Of a DNA stretch of 58,230 bases, positions 32,430 through 40,821 are shown in pieces; positions within the stretch are counted from its first letter, which is position 1, and every line of letters begins with the position of its first letter. The DNA lies in contig JAFTPN010000070.1 in NCBI GenBank assembly GCA_017463245.1, positions 1-58,230 of the forward strand, given 5' to 3'. Source of the stretch: Clostridia bacterium (GTDB taxonomy: Bacteria; Bacillota; Clostridia; Christensenellales; Aristaeellaceae). The position numbers and the translations under genes are program-made. A model generated the notes under the pieces. That model saw nothing but the letters and a program-made list of their open reading frames with translations. It did no database searches and was not told the origin of the DNA.

Positions 32430-33137
32430 TCATCGGCTCATGCGCACTTCCAGCATCACAAAGGTCAGCATATCCCTCAGCCCCCGGTCGATAAAGGCCT
32501 TGTCGTTCATGGCGTATTCATGGCCGGTGGCGAACCAGTCCTCCCACACCTCCTGGAAGTGGGCGGATTCGTAGGCCTTGATGGCAATGCCCTCGGCCTC
32601 GCTGGTCAGGTGCTGCACCCACCAGGCTGGGCTGTGGAACAGGGCGGCTTCCTCGCCAGCCCATTCCTGCATGAGGGGCGCAGACTGCATGGCTTCGTCC
32701 CGGATGCCGGGCATGGCCAGCAGGATGCTGCCGCCAGGAGCAAGCAGCGGGAGGATCTTACTGGCAAAGAGACCCTCTTCGCAGCCGAAGTAGTGGTAGG
32801 CGTCCACGCTGACGATGCTCTGGAAAAAGCCGTTGGCAAAGGGCAGGGTGTGGGCGTCGGCGTGGATGGGGATTAGCTTGTGCTGCTGCTCCCAGCTTTG
32901 GGCGCGCTGCCAGTTGCTGGTGGCGTCCACCCACAGGTCGGTGGCGAAGACCTTCTCCGCCCTGGTCTCCTTTGCGAGGAACAGGGAGGTGACGCCCGTG
33001 CCGCAGCCCAGATCCAGCACATAGCCGCCGGGAATGGCATCGGGGGCGTTGGTGATAAGCTCGTGCAGCAGCTTGAGGGAATTGGGTCCCATCAGGTATT
33101 CCTTGGTGAAAAAGGCCTTGTAGCTGTTGATGTTCAT
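32430..33137 (-). CDS. Class I SAM-dependent methyltransferase
   Basis: 235 residues. Motif I is VLDLGCGTGVTSLFLA, then VFATDLWVDAT, the VDAYHYFG segment and a LAPGGSILLAMPG strand. It begins MNINSYKAFFTKEYLMGPNS, like small-molecule methyltransferases of Clostridia. GGAGGAA precedes ATG 33137. A terminator hairpin ends only 18 bases upstream of the start, so expression may depend on read-through of the RNA at 33155-33320. Substrate unknown. Confidence 0.8.
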   Translation of the reverse strand: MNINSYKAFFTKEYLMGPNSLKLLHELITNAPDAIPGGYVLDLGCGTGVTSLFLAKETRAEKVFATDLWVDATSNWQRAQSWEQQHKLIPIHADAHTLPFANGFFQSIVSVDAYHYFGCEEGLFASKILPLLAPGGSILLAMPGIRDEAMQSAPLMQEWAGEEAALFHSPAWWVQHLTSEAEGIAIKAYESAHFQEVWEDWFATGHEYAMNDKAFIDRGLRDMLTFVMLEVRMSR

Positions 33138-33154
33138 GGTCGTTCCTCCAATCA

Positions 33155-33320
33155 AAAAATGTAAGGCACGCTGCACGCTGCCTTACATTTTTGCTATCAC
33201 AGGTGGGAAGGCTAAGGCGTTTGCAGCGCACCTGAACAGAAGAAGCTGCGCTTCTTGCTGTCCGGGTAAGGGGTTCTGCAAATCGCTACCTTAGAATTCC
33301 CAACTCCTTTGCGTTTTGTT
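33155..33320 (-). ncRNA. Rod-shaped structured RNA, 6S-like candidate
   Basis: A near-consensus promoter drives a minus-strand transcript of about 166 bases ending in a strong hairpin (ATGTAAGGCA arm) and six T. The body folds into one long rod. Paired arms, outer to inner, are GGGAA/TTCCC, CTAAGG/CCTTAG, TTTGCAG/CTGCAAA and ACAG/CTGT, with an AAGAAG/CTTCTT tip. A large asymmetric internal loop (AACCCCTTAC opposite GTGCG) sits in the middle. Size, architecture and own promoter suggest 6S RNA; a riboswitch or attenuator for the downstream methyltransferase is the main alternative. Confidence 0.55.
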
Positions 33321-33326
33321 GGTTTC

Positions 33327-33355
33327 AGTATACAGGAACAGGCAATATATGTCAA
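33327..33355 (-). promoter_or_regulatory. Promoter of the 6S-like RNA
   Basis: Minus strand TTGACA (33350-33355), 17-base spacer, TATACT (33327-33332). The -35 box overlaps the stop codon of the upstream dihydrouridine synthase gene. Confidence 0.88.
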
Positions 33356-34293
33356 GGCACAAATCCCGGCGCTTCCCGCAGGGGTGCTTGCAATAGCTTC
33401 TCCACGGCGGCGTGGTAGGTGTAGGGGTTGGTCTTGGCAATGAGCTTCATCATTTTTTCGGGGCGCTCAAAGCAGCAGGCCACGTGCTTCATCAGGCCGC
33501 GCATTTTGCAATGCACCTGATCCCGGGGGAAGATGCGGCTGTACTCCTGCTCCAGGGCGTCGTGGTAGCGGGCGATCTCCTCCACGGTGAGGGGCGCACC
33601 GCCCTGGAGCTGCCGGGGCAGGGCGGGATTGGCCAGCAGGCCGCGGCCGAGCATCATGGGCATCTGGGGATATTGGGCTTGCAGCGCCTGGCAGGCGGGC
33701 AGGTCGAACAGGTCGCCGTTGTACACCAGGGGCAGGCCTGCTTCTGCAGCCTGGCGGAAGACCTCTGGGTACACATCCCCCTTGTAGAACTGCACGCGAA
33801 GGCGCGGGTGGATGATCAGCTCCTTCATGGGGTATTGGCGCAGAATGTCCAGCAGGGCGTCCCATTCCTCCGGGGCGGCAAAGCCGATGCGGGTCTTGAT
33901 GGATATCGGCAGGGGCGAGTGGGCGAAGATCTCGTCCAGGAAGGCACGCAGCGCCTCCGGCTCCCGGAGCATCCCCGCGCCCTTGCCCTTGGCGGTTACC
34001 GTGCCGGAGGGACAGCCGATGTTCAGGTTCACTTCATCGTAGCCTCGCGCCTGCATTTCCTGCGCCGCCCAGAGGAAATGCTCCGGGTAGCGGGTCATGA
34101 TCTGCGGCACCACCGGCACGCCCTGATTGTTTTCCGGGGCGATGTCCCGGCGCTCCCGGGGCGAAAAGCAATGGTGGCTGGTGGGACTGACGAAGGGGAT
34201 GTAGTACTTTTCCACCCCGCCGAACAGCTGGTGATGCACCCGCCGGAACACCGCATCGGTCAGACTCTCCAGGGGTGCAGAGCGAATGTCCAT
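33352..34293 (-). CDS. tRNA-dihydrouridine synthase
   Basis: 313 residues. It is an FMN TIM-barrel: MDIRSAPLESLTDAVFRRVH opening, catalytic Cys in NIGCPSGTVTAKGKGAGML, SIKTRIGF, and the VYNGDLF and GRGLLANPAL FMN-phosphate strands. The helical C-terminal RNA-binding domain follows. It reduces uridine in tRNA D-loops. ATG 34293 starts the recognisable domain. An extended -10 (TGGTATAAT) lies upstream at 34323-34331 on the minus strand. Subfamily (Dus type) is uncertain. Confidence 0.9.
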   Translation of the reverse strand: MDIRSAPLESLTDAVFRRVHHQLFGGVEKYYIPFVSPTSHHCFSPRERRDIAPENNQGVPVVPQIMTRYPEHFLWAAQEMQARGYDEVNLNIGCPSGTVTAKGKGAGMLREPEALRAFLDEIFAHSPLPISIKTRIGFAAPEEWDALLDILRQYPMKELIIHPRLRVQFYKGDVYPEVFRQAAEAGLPLVYNGDLFDLPACQALQAQYPQMPMMLGRGLLANPALPRQLQGGAPLTVEEIARYHDALEQEYSRIFPRDQVHCKMRGLMKHVACCFERPEKMMKLIAKTNPYTYHAAVEKLLQAPLREAPGFVP

Positions 34294-34340
34294 GGCCTCC
34301 CGCCTTTCAAAAAAACTGGCATCATTATACCACATTTTGC

Positions 34341-34369
34341 TTGACAAACGCAATTTCCGCCGCTATAAT
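34341..34369 (+). promoter_or_regulatory. Promoter of the ABC-2 exporter operon
   Basis: TTGACA (34341-34346), 17-base spacer, TATAAT (34364-34369): a full consensus match. Confidence 0.92.
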
Positions 34370-34401
34370 GTCCGCCCAAAGAAAAAAAGGAGGAAATTTT
34401 G

Positions 34402-35379
34402 ATGCGTTTTTTGGAGGCAGAAGGCCTGAGCAAAACCTACATCCGCCGCTGCAAGCCCAAGGACGGCGGCATCTCCCGGCTGTGGAAGCGGGATACCCAG
34501 GTGATCAACGCCCTGCAGGATGCGTCCTTTTCCGTGAATGAGGGCGAGCTGGTGGGTCTCATCGGCCCCAATGGCGCAGGCAAATCAACAACGGTAAAGC
34601 TGCTTACCGGCATCCTCACTCCTACCGGCGGCACCTGCCGGGTGGATGGCCGGGTGCCGTGGCTGGAGCGCCGGGAGCATGTGCGCCACCTGGGCGCGGT
34701 GTTCGGCCAGCGCACCCAGCTGTGGTGGGACGTGCCCATCCACGATTCCTTCCTGCTCCTGCGGGATGTGTACAGCTTGGACAAGGCTGCCTGGCAGCGC
34801 CGGTTGGACGAGCTGGTGGACGCCCTTGACCTGGAGGAATTCCTGCACACGCCCCTGCGGCAGCTGAGCCTGGGGCAGCGGATGCGGGCAGAGCTGTGCG
34901 GTTCGCTTTTGCACCAGCCGAGGCTGCTGTTCCTGGATGAACCCACCATCGGTCTGGACGCGGTGAGCAAGCTGAAGCTTCGCGCCTTCCTCAAGGAAGA
35001 GAACCGCCAGCGGGGAACCACCATCCTGCTCACCACCCACGACATGGAGGATATGCTGGCGCTGTGCCAGCGGGTGATGGTACTGGGCAGGGGCAAGCTG
35101 CTCTACGATGGTCAGCTGGACGCCCTGCTGCGCCGCTACGACACGGTGCATACCCTGCGCTGCACCTTTGACGGCCAGGCCGATCTTTCCCGCCTGCCGG
35201 AGGCCATCCGCCAGGAGCGGGACGGCGAGGCGCACGCCCTGACCTTCGCCCCGGCGGAAATTCCCACAGGGGAGGTGCTCAGCCATGTGCTGGCCTGCGG
35301 CACCATCCGTGAAATGACCCTGAAGGAGCAGAACATCGACCACCTGATCGCCCGGATGTATGAGGAGATGCAGCTATGA
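34402..35379 (+). CDS. ABC-2 type exporter ATP-binding protein (COG4586-like)
   Basis: 325 residues. Walker A GPNGAGKST, signature LSLGQRMR, Walker B LLFLDEPTIGLD and H-loop TTHDME are all present. A substrate-specific RRCKPKDGG...LWKRDTQ insertion precedes the first strand, as in COG4586. The C-terminal 90 residues form an accessory domain. AAGGAGG precedes ATG 34402. The gene overlaps the first permease by four bases. Substrate unknown; relatives export antibiotics or lipids. Confidence 0.9.
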   Translation: MRFLEAEGLSKTYIRRCKPKDGGISRLWKRDTQVINALQDASFSVNEGELVGLIGPNGAGKSTTVKLLTGILTPTGGTCRVDGRVPWLERREHVRHLGAVFGQRTQLWWDVPIHDSFLLLRDVYSLDKAAWQRRLDELVDALDLEEFLHTPLRQLSLGQRMRAELCGSLLHQPRLLFLDEPTIGLDAVSKLKLRAFLKEENRQRGTTILLTTHDMEDMLALCQRVMVLGRGKLLYDGQLDALLRRYDTVHTLRCTFDGQADLSRLPEAIRQERDGEAHALTFAPAEIPTGEVLSHVLACGTIREMTLKEQNIDHLIARMYEEMQL

Positions 35380-36176
35380 GAAACAAGCTTCGTCCCTACC
35401 TCACGGCCTTCCGCGTCCGCGCCCTGCTGGAGACCCAGTACCGCGGTGCTGCCCTGGGCGGGCTGGTGACCCAGCTGTTCTTCGGGCTGGTGTACGCCTA
35501 TCTGTACGCCGCGCTCTATGCGGGCAGCGATCCGGCTGGCCTTCGCGCCACGGTGACCTATGTGTGGCTGCAGCAGATGTTCTTCCGGGCGCTGTTTGTC
35601 AGCGATGGGGAGTTGCAGCAGCAGATCATGAGCGGCTCCCTGGCCTACACGCTGTGCCGTCCGGTGGATCAGCACCTGTACTGGATCAGCCGCAACTTGG
35701 CTGCGCAGATCGTGGGCATGCTGATGCGCGCCGCGCCCATGCTGCTGCTGCAGATATTCGTGCCACAGGAGGTGCGCATGGCGCTGCCTGCCAGTCCCCT
35801 GGCGCTGGTGCAGTTTGTGGTGAGCCTGCTGCTGGGTGTGTTCTGCGTGTCGCAGATCCACGCCATCGGCCTGGCCTGCACCATGAAGACCCTGGACAAC
35901 CGCGGCCTGAGCGCCATGCTGAGCCTGCTTTTGATGACCTTCTCCGGCAATGTGGTGCCCCTGACCCTTTTCCCCGACAGCCTGCAAACGCTGATGCGCT
36001 ACCAGCCCTTTGCCCAGGCGCTGGACGCCCCCATCCGCGCGTACCTGTATGCGCCGCCCATGGGGGAGTGGCTGATCAGCGTGGTGGTGCAGCTGGTGTG
36101 GATCGCCGTGCTGATGGCGCTGGGGCGCTGGATGTGGGCGCGGCAGCTGCGCAATGTGACCGTGCAGGGAGGTTGA
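35376..36176 (+). CDS. ABC-2 type permease (COG4587-like)
   Basis: 266 residues with six hydrophobic segments. The N-terminus RPYLTAFRVRALLETQYR and the internal SGSLAYTLCRPVDQHLYW match the ABC-2 permeases that accompany COG4586 ATPases. It is coupled by an ATGA overlap to the ATPase and lies four bases before the second permease. Together with that gene it should form the heterodimeric membrane part of the exporter. Confidence 0.88.
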   Translation: MRNKLRPYLTAFRVRALLETQYRGAALGGLVTQLFFGLVYAYLYAALYAGSDPAGLRATVTYVWLQQMFFRALFVSDGELQQQIMSGSLAYTLCRPVDQHLYWISRNLAAQIVGMLMRAAPMLLLQIFVPQEVRMALPASPLALVQFVVSLLLGVFCVSQIHAIGLACTMKTLDNRGLSAMLSLLLMTFSGNVVPLTLFPDSLQTLMRYQPFAQALDAPIRAYLYAPPMGEWLISVVVQLVWIAVLMALGRWMWARQLRNVTVQGG

Positions 36177-36180
36177 TGAG

Positions 36181-36969
36181 ATGCGATACCTTTACCATGC
36201 CATGCGCATGAATCTGAAAAGCATTGCCCAGTACCGGGCGTCCTTCCTGATGCAGAACATTGCCCAGTTCGTGATGGTGGGCGGCGAATTCCTGGCCGTG
36301 GTGGTGCTGATGACCCGCTTCACCTCCGCCGGGCAATGGAGTGCCGAGGAGATCATGTTCTTCTGGGGCGTGATGCAGCTCACCTTTGCCCTGTGCGAGT
36401 GCCTGGGGCGGGGCGTTTCCACCTTTGCGTACTATGTGGGCAGCGGCGATTTCGATACCATGCTGCTGCGCCCGCGCCCCTTGATGCAGCAGGTGATGGG
36501 ACACCGGCTGGATCCCCGCCGCCTGGGCGGGATGATCGTGGGCGGGGGCGCCATTGCCCTGAGCTGCATCCGGCTGAACATTCCCTGGACGCTGGAAAAG
36601 CTTGGCTTGACGCTGGTGGCGGCGGTGGGCGGGTTCTTCCTGATCCTGGGGCTGTTCCTCATTGAGGCCACGGTGAGCTTCTTCTCCGTGCGCTCCATTG
36701 AAATGGTGAACGTGCTGACCTACGGCGGCCGCGCCACCTGCCAGTACCCCTCCGACCTGTACCCCCGGCCGCTGCGCATCCTGTTTACCTGGATCGCGCC
36801 CTTTGCGCTGAGCATGCACCTGCCCATCAGCTATGTGCTGGGCAAGCCCCTGTTCAGCGTTCCCGTGGCGCTGGTGTGGCTGGTGCCCCTGGCCGGGCCG
36901 CTGTTCTTCCTGCTGATGACCAGGGTGTGGTATGTGGGTGTGAGGCACTATCGGTCAACGGGGACGTGA
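36181..36969 (+). CDS. ABC-2 type permease (COG3694-like)
   Basis: 262 residues with six membrane segments. Family text includes YRASFLMQNIAQF, the DFDTMLLRPRPLMQQVMG loop and a C-terminal NVLTYGGRATCQYP...LRILFTW stretch. It is the last gene of the three-gene exporter operon. Beyond it lies only repeat DNA, with no clear intrinsic terminator apart from the repeat hairpins. Confidence 0.88.
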   Translation: MRYLYHAMRMNLKSIAQYRASFLMQNIAQFVMVGGEFLAVVVLMTRFTSAGQWSAEEIMFFWGVMQLTFALCECLGRGVSTFAYYVGSGDFDTMLLRPRPLMQQVMGHRLDPRRLGGMIVGGGAIALSCIRLNIPWTLEKLGLTLVAAVGGFFLILGLFLIEATVSFFSVRSIEMVNVLTYGGRATCQYPSDLYPRPLRILFTWIAPFALSMHLPISYVLGKPLFSVPVALVWLVPLAGPLFFLLMTRVWYVGVRHYRSTGT

Positions 36970-36982
36970 TGGGGCGGCATCT

Positions 36983-37350
36983 GCGCCCGCCACGTTACGG
37001 ACAGCGCCAAAAGCCTCCCTCTCGAGGGAGGTGTCAGGCGTAAGCCTGACGGAGGGAGTGGTTCTGCCGCTTCTTCCAACGCGAAGCTTGGCGGTGCATC
37101 TGTAGGGGCGATCTGTGATCGCCCGCCACGTTGCGGACAGCGTCAAAAGCCTCCCTCTCGAGGGAGGTGGATTCGCCGTTAGGCGAAGGCGGAGGGAGTG
37201 GTTCTGCCACTTGTCTCAATGCGCAACTTGGCTGTGCATCTGTAGGGGCGATCTGTGATCGCCCGCCACGTTGCGGACAGGGTACCAAAAGGCTCCCTCC
37301 CCGAGGGAGCTGGCAGCCGCTTGCGGCTGACTGAGGGAGTGGTTCTGCTG
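36983..37350. repeat. Three-copy compound tandem repeat (about 137-bp unit)
   Basis: The unit CGCCCGCCACGTTxCGGACAG + CTCCCTCTCGAGGGAG hairpin + GGAGGGAGTGGTTCTGCC + spacer + TGTAGGGGCGATCTG starts at about 36986, 37121 and 37260. Spacers diverge between copies. The same two motifs occur singly elsewhere in the window, so here they have fused into a higher-order array. Confidence 0.85.
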
Positions 37351-37384
37351 CTTGCACCATTGCGATGCTTTCCTTTGCAACTGT

Positions 37385-37640
37385 GCATTCATGTTACGCT
37401 GTTCTTTTCGTCTCGGCGAAAAGAACCAAAAGCCGACCGGGGCCGCCGATATTATCATGCAGCGGCGGCGCCCCCGGACCCCCGCTCCCGCTATGGGGTA
37501 GCGGGTCGAACTAATTTTACCCACCAGCTGCCTCGCGGGGGCGTCCAGTTTCGTGCGCCGTGTAGAACATCGCCATGGGAGCCTATCGCGCGGCATTGGC
37601 TCGCGCTCTGTGCGCAAGTTTGTTATTCTGGTTCGTTGTT
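37385..37640. repeat. Unassigned intergenic stretch with GTTCTTTTCG...CGAAAAGAAC hairpin
   Basis: About 250 bases without a credible gene. It starts with a GTTCTTTTCGTCTCGGCGAAAAGAAC hairpin (37400-37427; arms GTTCTTTTCG and CGAAAAGAAC), then GC-rich palindromes (GGCCGCC, CCCGCTATGGGGTAGCGGG). It is probably another intergenic repeat family. No promoter was recognised. Confidence 0.45.
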
Positions 37641-37645
37641 AGCAT

Positions 37646-37692
37646 GAAAAAACCCTCTGCAAGATGTGTAATCCTGCGGAGGGGTTCTTTTT
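37646..37692 (-). terminator. Terminator of the XRE repeat-protein gene
   Basis: AACCCCTCCGCAGG (minus strand) pairs with the GCAGAGGGTT side around a ten-base loop and is followed by T-residues. Confidence 0.75.
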
Positions 37693-37694
37693 GC

Positions 37695-38522
37695 TTATTG
37701 CTTGGTGGCAGCCTCATAAAGCTGGAGGATCGTCGATTGATCCACAAAGGGCAGCAGCTGGTTGATGCTCTTTCCGCTGCGCAAACAGTCGAGGGTGATC
37801 TGGTTCAGGGTATCTTTGCTGATGAAGGGCAGCAGCTCGGTGAAGGCTTTGTCTGCGGCGTTCCGCGCCAGGGCGATTTCATCAATGGTATCCTCATACA
37901 TGAAGGGCGCCAGCTGAACGATGCTCTCGCCCCGGGCTTCGCGCTCCCGCACAAGCCTGTCGATGGCGTCCTCGCTCATGAAGGGCGCCAGCTCCATAAA
38001 ACTCTTGCCCGCCTTGCTGCGGATCAGGGCGATCTCGTCCACCGCATCTTCGCTGGCAAAGGGGGCGTACCTGACCAGGCTGCCCTCCTGGGCTGCCTGC
38101 TGGCGCAGCAGCTCATCTACCATTTCCATGGGGAGAAAGGGAAGCAGCGCAGTCATGTCGGGTAAATGTTCCTGCTTCATCAGCTGATCGGTCAGGGTGT
38201 CCATCTGCTGGGGTGGCAGCAGGGGTGCGGCTCCGGCCACTTCCTCCACGGTGAGGGCAGGCAGCTCTTCCAGCTTGCCTTCCGCGGCCTTTTCCACCAG
38301 GCGGGAAGAACGCCCCAGCAGTTGGTCGATGGTCACGCCGAACAGCTCGGCCAGCTCCGGCAGCTTGGAGATATCGGGCATGGACTGGCCGCGCTCCCAG
38401 TTGCTCACAGCCTGGAAGCTCACGTTCATTTCATCGGCCAGCTGCATCTGGGTCATGTTGCGGTCGCGGCGCAGCTGGGCGATGGTTCGCCCGATGCGGT
38501 GCATATCAAAATCAAAACTCAT
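37695..38522 (-). CDS. XRE-family regulator with seven 26-residue C-terminal repeats
   Basis: 275 residues. The N-terminal helix-turn-helix (about 7-62) reads IGRTIAQLRRDRNMTQMQLA...VSFQAVSNWERGQSMPD. From about residue 95 there are seven units of roughly 26 residues with consensus (L/A)PF.s.D.hDEIa..r...GKSh.eL, probably a helical solenoid. The repeat part is not a domain I can name. ATG 38522 follows AAAGGAG. It is monocistronic with its own promoter. Confidence 0.85.
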   Translation of the reverse strand: MSFDFDMHRIGRTIAQLRRDRNMTQMQLADEMNVSFQAVSNWERGQSMPDISKLPELAELFGVTIDQLLGRSSRLVEKAAEGKLEELPALTVEEVAGAAPLLPPQQMDTLTDQLMKQEHLPDMTALLPFLPMEMVDELLRQQAAQEGSLVRYAPFASEDAVDEIALIRSKAGKSFMELAPFMSEDAIDRLVREREARGESIVQLAPFMYEDTIDEIALARNAADKAFTELLPFISKDTLNQITLDCLRSGKSINQLLPFVDQSTILQLYEAATKQ

Positions 38523-38558
38523 GGGTTGACTCCTTTCGTTGTTCACCGGTGTGCTTTG

Positions 38559-38587
38559 ATGATACGATATCAGGCTGCATTTGTCCA
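38559..38587 (-). promoter_or_regulatory. Promoter of the XRE repeat-protein gene
   Basis: Minus strand TGGACA (38582-38587), 17-base spacer, TATCAT (38559-38564). Confidence 0.6.
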
Positions 38588-38612
38588 TCAAGTGGTGATT
38601 GATAAGGAAAGA

Positions 38613-38651
38613 AAAGCAGCGCTTGAAGGAATGCCTTTCAAGCGCTGCTTT
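38613..38651 (-). terminator. Terminator of htpG
   Basis: AAAGCAGCGCTTGAA / TTCAAGCGCTGCTTT, a perfect 15-bp inverted repeat five bases beyond the htpG stop. The T-run is short. Confidence 0.8.
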
Positions 38652-38655
38652 GAAT

Positions 38656-40539
38656 TTACTTCACCAGCATCCCCAGCAGCTTCTGGCTGCGGGTCAGGAA
38701 GGCGGTGATCTCCTCGGCCTCCAGGGGCTGGGCGGCCATGCGGGCCAGGTCGTAGACCTGCTGGCACAGGAGGGCGGTGGTCTCGTCCTCGGGGTCGCGC
38801 TCGGCAAGAGCCTGAATGGTCTCGCTGCGGCGGTTCAGCACCAGAGTGAACTGGTCGGGCATATTGAAGCTCTGGCCGTAGAGGCGGCTCATCTCCTTGA
38901 AGCGGCGGGACTGCTCGTCCTCGGTGACCATGGCGGACATGTCCGCATTGGCCAGGGCTTCCAGCTTCACGGGCAGCTCGGCCTTGTCAAGGGCCTTGCG
39001 GAACAGCTCCTGCAGCTTGTCGGCATCCAGCTCCTTGCCCTCCTCGGAGTCCTCGGTCAGGCCGGACACATCAGCGTCCACGCGGGCAAAGGTCAGGGTC
39101 TCTTCGCCTTCCTTGGGGTAGTTGCCGTATTCCATAAAGGAGAGGAAGTTGCCGTCGATGATGGTGTCCATCACCGCCACATCGATGCCGCGCTGGGTGT
39201 ACAGCTCCACGCTGGCGGCCTGGCGCTTGGCGTCGTTGGTGTAGAAGACCTTCTTGCCGGCCTTTTCGCCGTTGCGGGTGGCGTATTCCTCCAGGGTGAG
39301 GTACTCGTCCTTGGTGGTTTTCAGCAGCAGCACGGGCTTGACACTCTCGTAGAACTTGTTGTCCTTCATGCAGCCGTACTTCACGAAGGGCGCAATGTCG
39401 TCCCAGTAGGTCTGGTAGGTCTCCCGCTGGGTGTTGAAGAGGCTTACCAGCTTGTCCGCCACCTTCTTGGTGATGTGGGCGGAGATCTTCTTCACATAGC
39501 CGTCATTCTGCAGGAAGGAGCGGCTCACGTTCAGGGGCAGGTCGGGGCAGTCGATGACGCCCTTGAGCAGCATCAGGAATTCGGGAATGACCTCCTTGAT
39601 GTTGTCTGCCACGAACACCTGGCCGGAGAAGAGCTTGATCTGCCCCTCGTGGGTGCCGAAGTCGTTCTTCAGCTTGGGGAAGTAGAGGATGCCCTTCAGG
39701 TTGAAGGGATAGTCCACGTTCAGGTGGATCCAGAAGAGGGGATCATCGTAGCCGAACATCTTGTGGTAGAGGTTCTTGTAGTCCTCCTCGGTGCAGTCAG
39801 AGGGCTTTTTCAGCCACAGGGGCGAGGTCTCGTTGATCAGCTGGGGCTGGGGCATTTCGTAAACGGTCTTGTTGGTGCCGTCCTCCTGAGCCTCCTGCTT
39901 TTCAAAGGGCTTGGCGTTGGCGTCCTTCAGGTAGATGGGGGAGGCCATGTAGCCGCAGTAGCGGTTCAGCACTTCGCGGACGCGCCAGACCTCCAGGAAC
40001 TCCTTCTCTTCCTCGCTGACGTGGAGGATGATGGTGGTGCCGTGCTGGGTGCGGCTGCCCTGGCTGATTTCAAAATCCATGCCGTCGGCAGAGACCCAAT
40101 GCACCGGCTCGGCGCCCTCCTGATAGGAGAGGGTCTCGATCTCCACATTCTCGGAGACCATGAACACGGAATAGAAGCCCAGGCCGAAGTGGCCGATGAT
40201 GTCGGCCTTCTCGCCGTCCTTGTCGTCGAAGTTCTTCATGAACTCCGTGGCGGAAGAAAAGGCCACCTGGTTGATGTAGCGGCGGACTTCATCGGCGGTC
40301 ATGCCGATGCCGGTATCGCTGATGGAGATGGTCTTGTTCTCCTTGTCCACGGAAACGGTGACGGACATGGCTTCCTCGGTGCCGGGGTGGAGCAGCTTGA
40401 ACTTGGTGATGGCATCGCAGCCGTTGCTGACGACCTCGCGCAGGAAGATATCCTTATCGGAATACAGCCAGCGCTTGATCACCGGCATAATGTTTTGTGC
40501 GTCGATAGAAACGGAACCCTTTTCCATATTGATGGCCAT
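38656..40539 (-). CDS. htpG: Molecular chaperone HtpG (Hsp90)
   Basis: 627 residues, full length. The GHKL ATPase motifs are present: REVVSNGCDAITKF (N-box), DTGIGM and GHFGLGFYSVFMV. The middle domain with the catalytic Arg segment LNVSRSFLQND and the C-terminal dimerisation domain follow. The protein starts MAINMEKGSVSIDAQ. It is an ATP-dependent chaperone. A CIRCE operator directly upstream of a promoter shows HrcA heat-shock control. Confidence 0.97.
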   Translation of the reverse strand: MAINMEKGSVSIDAQNIMPVIKRWLYSDKDIFLREVVSNGCDAITKFKLLHPGTEEAMSVTVSVDKENKTISISDTGIGMTADEVRRYINQVAFSSATEFMKNFDDKDGEKADIIGHFGLGFYSVFMVSENVEIETLSYQEGAEPVHWVSADGMDFEISQGSRTQHGTTIILHVSEEEKEFLEVWRVREVLNRYCGYMASPIYLKDANAKPFEKQEAQEDGTNKTVYEMPQPQLINETSPLWLKKPSDCTEEDYKNLYHKMFGYDDPLFWIHLNVDYPFNLKGILYFPKLKNDFGTHEGQIKLFSGQVFVADNIKEVIPEFLMLLKGVIDCPDLPLNVSRSFLQNDGYVKKISAHITKKVADKLVSLFNTQRETYQTYWDDIAPFVKYGCMKDNKFYESVKPVLLLKTTKDEYLTLEEYATRNGEKAGKKVFYTNDAKRQAASVELYTQRGIDVAVMDTIIDGNFLSFMEYGNYPKEGEETLTFARVDADVSGLTEDSEEGKELDADKLQELFRKALDKAELPVKLEALANADMSAMVTEDEQSRRFKEMSRLYGQSFNMPDQFTLVLNRRSETIQALAERDPEDETTALLCQQVYDLARMAAQPLEAEEITAFLTRSQKLLGMLVK

Positions 40540-40583
40540 GATGAATTACCTCCTGTTGGTGAGAGCAGATCGCTCTGGAAAGT

Positions 40584-40612
40584 ATTGTAGCACCACCCGG
40601 AAGGAATTGCAA
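40584..40612 (-). promoter_or_regulatory. htpG promoter
   Basis: Minus strand TTGCAA (40607-40612), 17-base spacer, TACAAT (40584-40589), just downstream of CIRCE in the direction of transcription. Confidence 0.8.
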
Positions 40613-40619
40613 GAGAAAA

Positions 40620-40646
40620 TTAGCACTCAAAGCACGAGAGTGCTAA
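40620..40646. promoter_or_regulatory. CIRCE operator (HrcA site)
   Basis: TTAGCACTC (40620-40628), nine-base spacer, GAGTGCTAA (40638-40646): an exact match to the CIRCE consensus. It lies immediately upstream of the htpG -35 box. Confidence 0.97.
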
Positions 40647-40677
40647 CAATTTGCAAAATGTTCATAGATGGAGGCGA

Positions 40678-40801
40678 CACCTCATCAGTCAGCGCAAGCG
40701 CTGACAGCTTCCCCTCAAGGGGAAGCCTTTAGTTGAAGCCAAGCAAAAAGCCTTCCCCTTGAGGGGAAGGTGGCCGAACGTAGTGAGGTCGGATGAGGTG
40801 G
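40678..40801. repeat. Family A palindromic repeat, copy 3
   Basis: It has CACCTCATC/GATGAGGTG ends, a GTCAGCGC/GCGCTGAC hairpin and paired TTCCCCT/AGGGGAA hairpins. The variable centre differs from copies 1, 2 and 4. Confidence 0.85.
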
Positions 40802-40821
40802 ACGCTGCAAGCTGCACAGAG

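Noticed and set aside
36983-37350. CRISPR array
   Set aside because: The repeats are long, internally palindromic, diverged and about 137 bp apart with similar spacers; no cas genes are present.
38599-40590. A long plus-strand open frame opposite htpG
   Set aside because: HtpG with all Hsp90 motifs, CIRCE and promoter lies on the minus strand.
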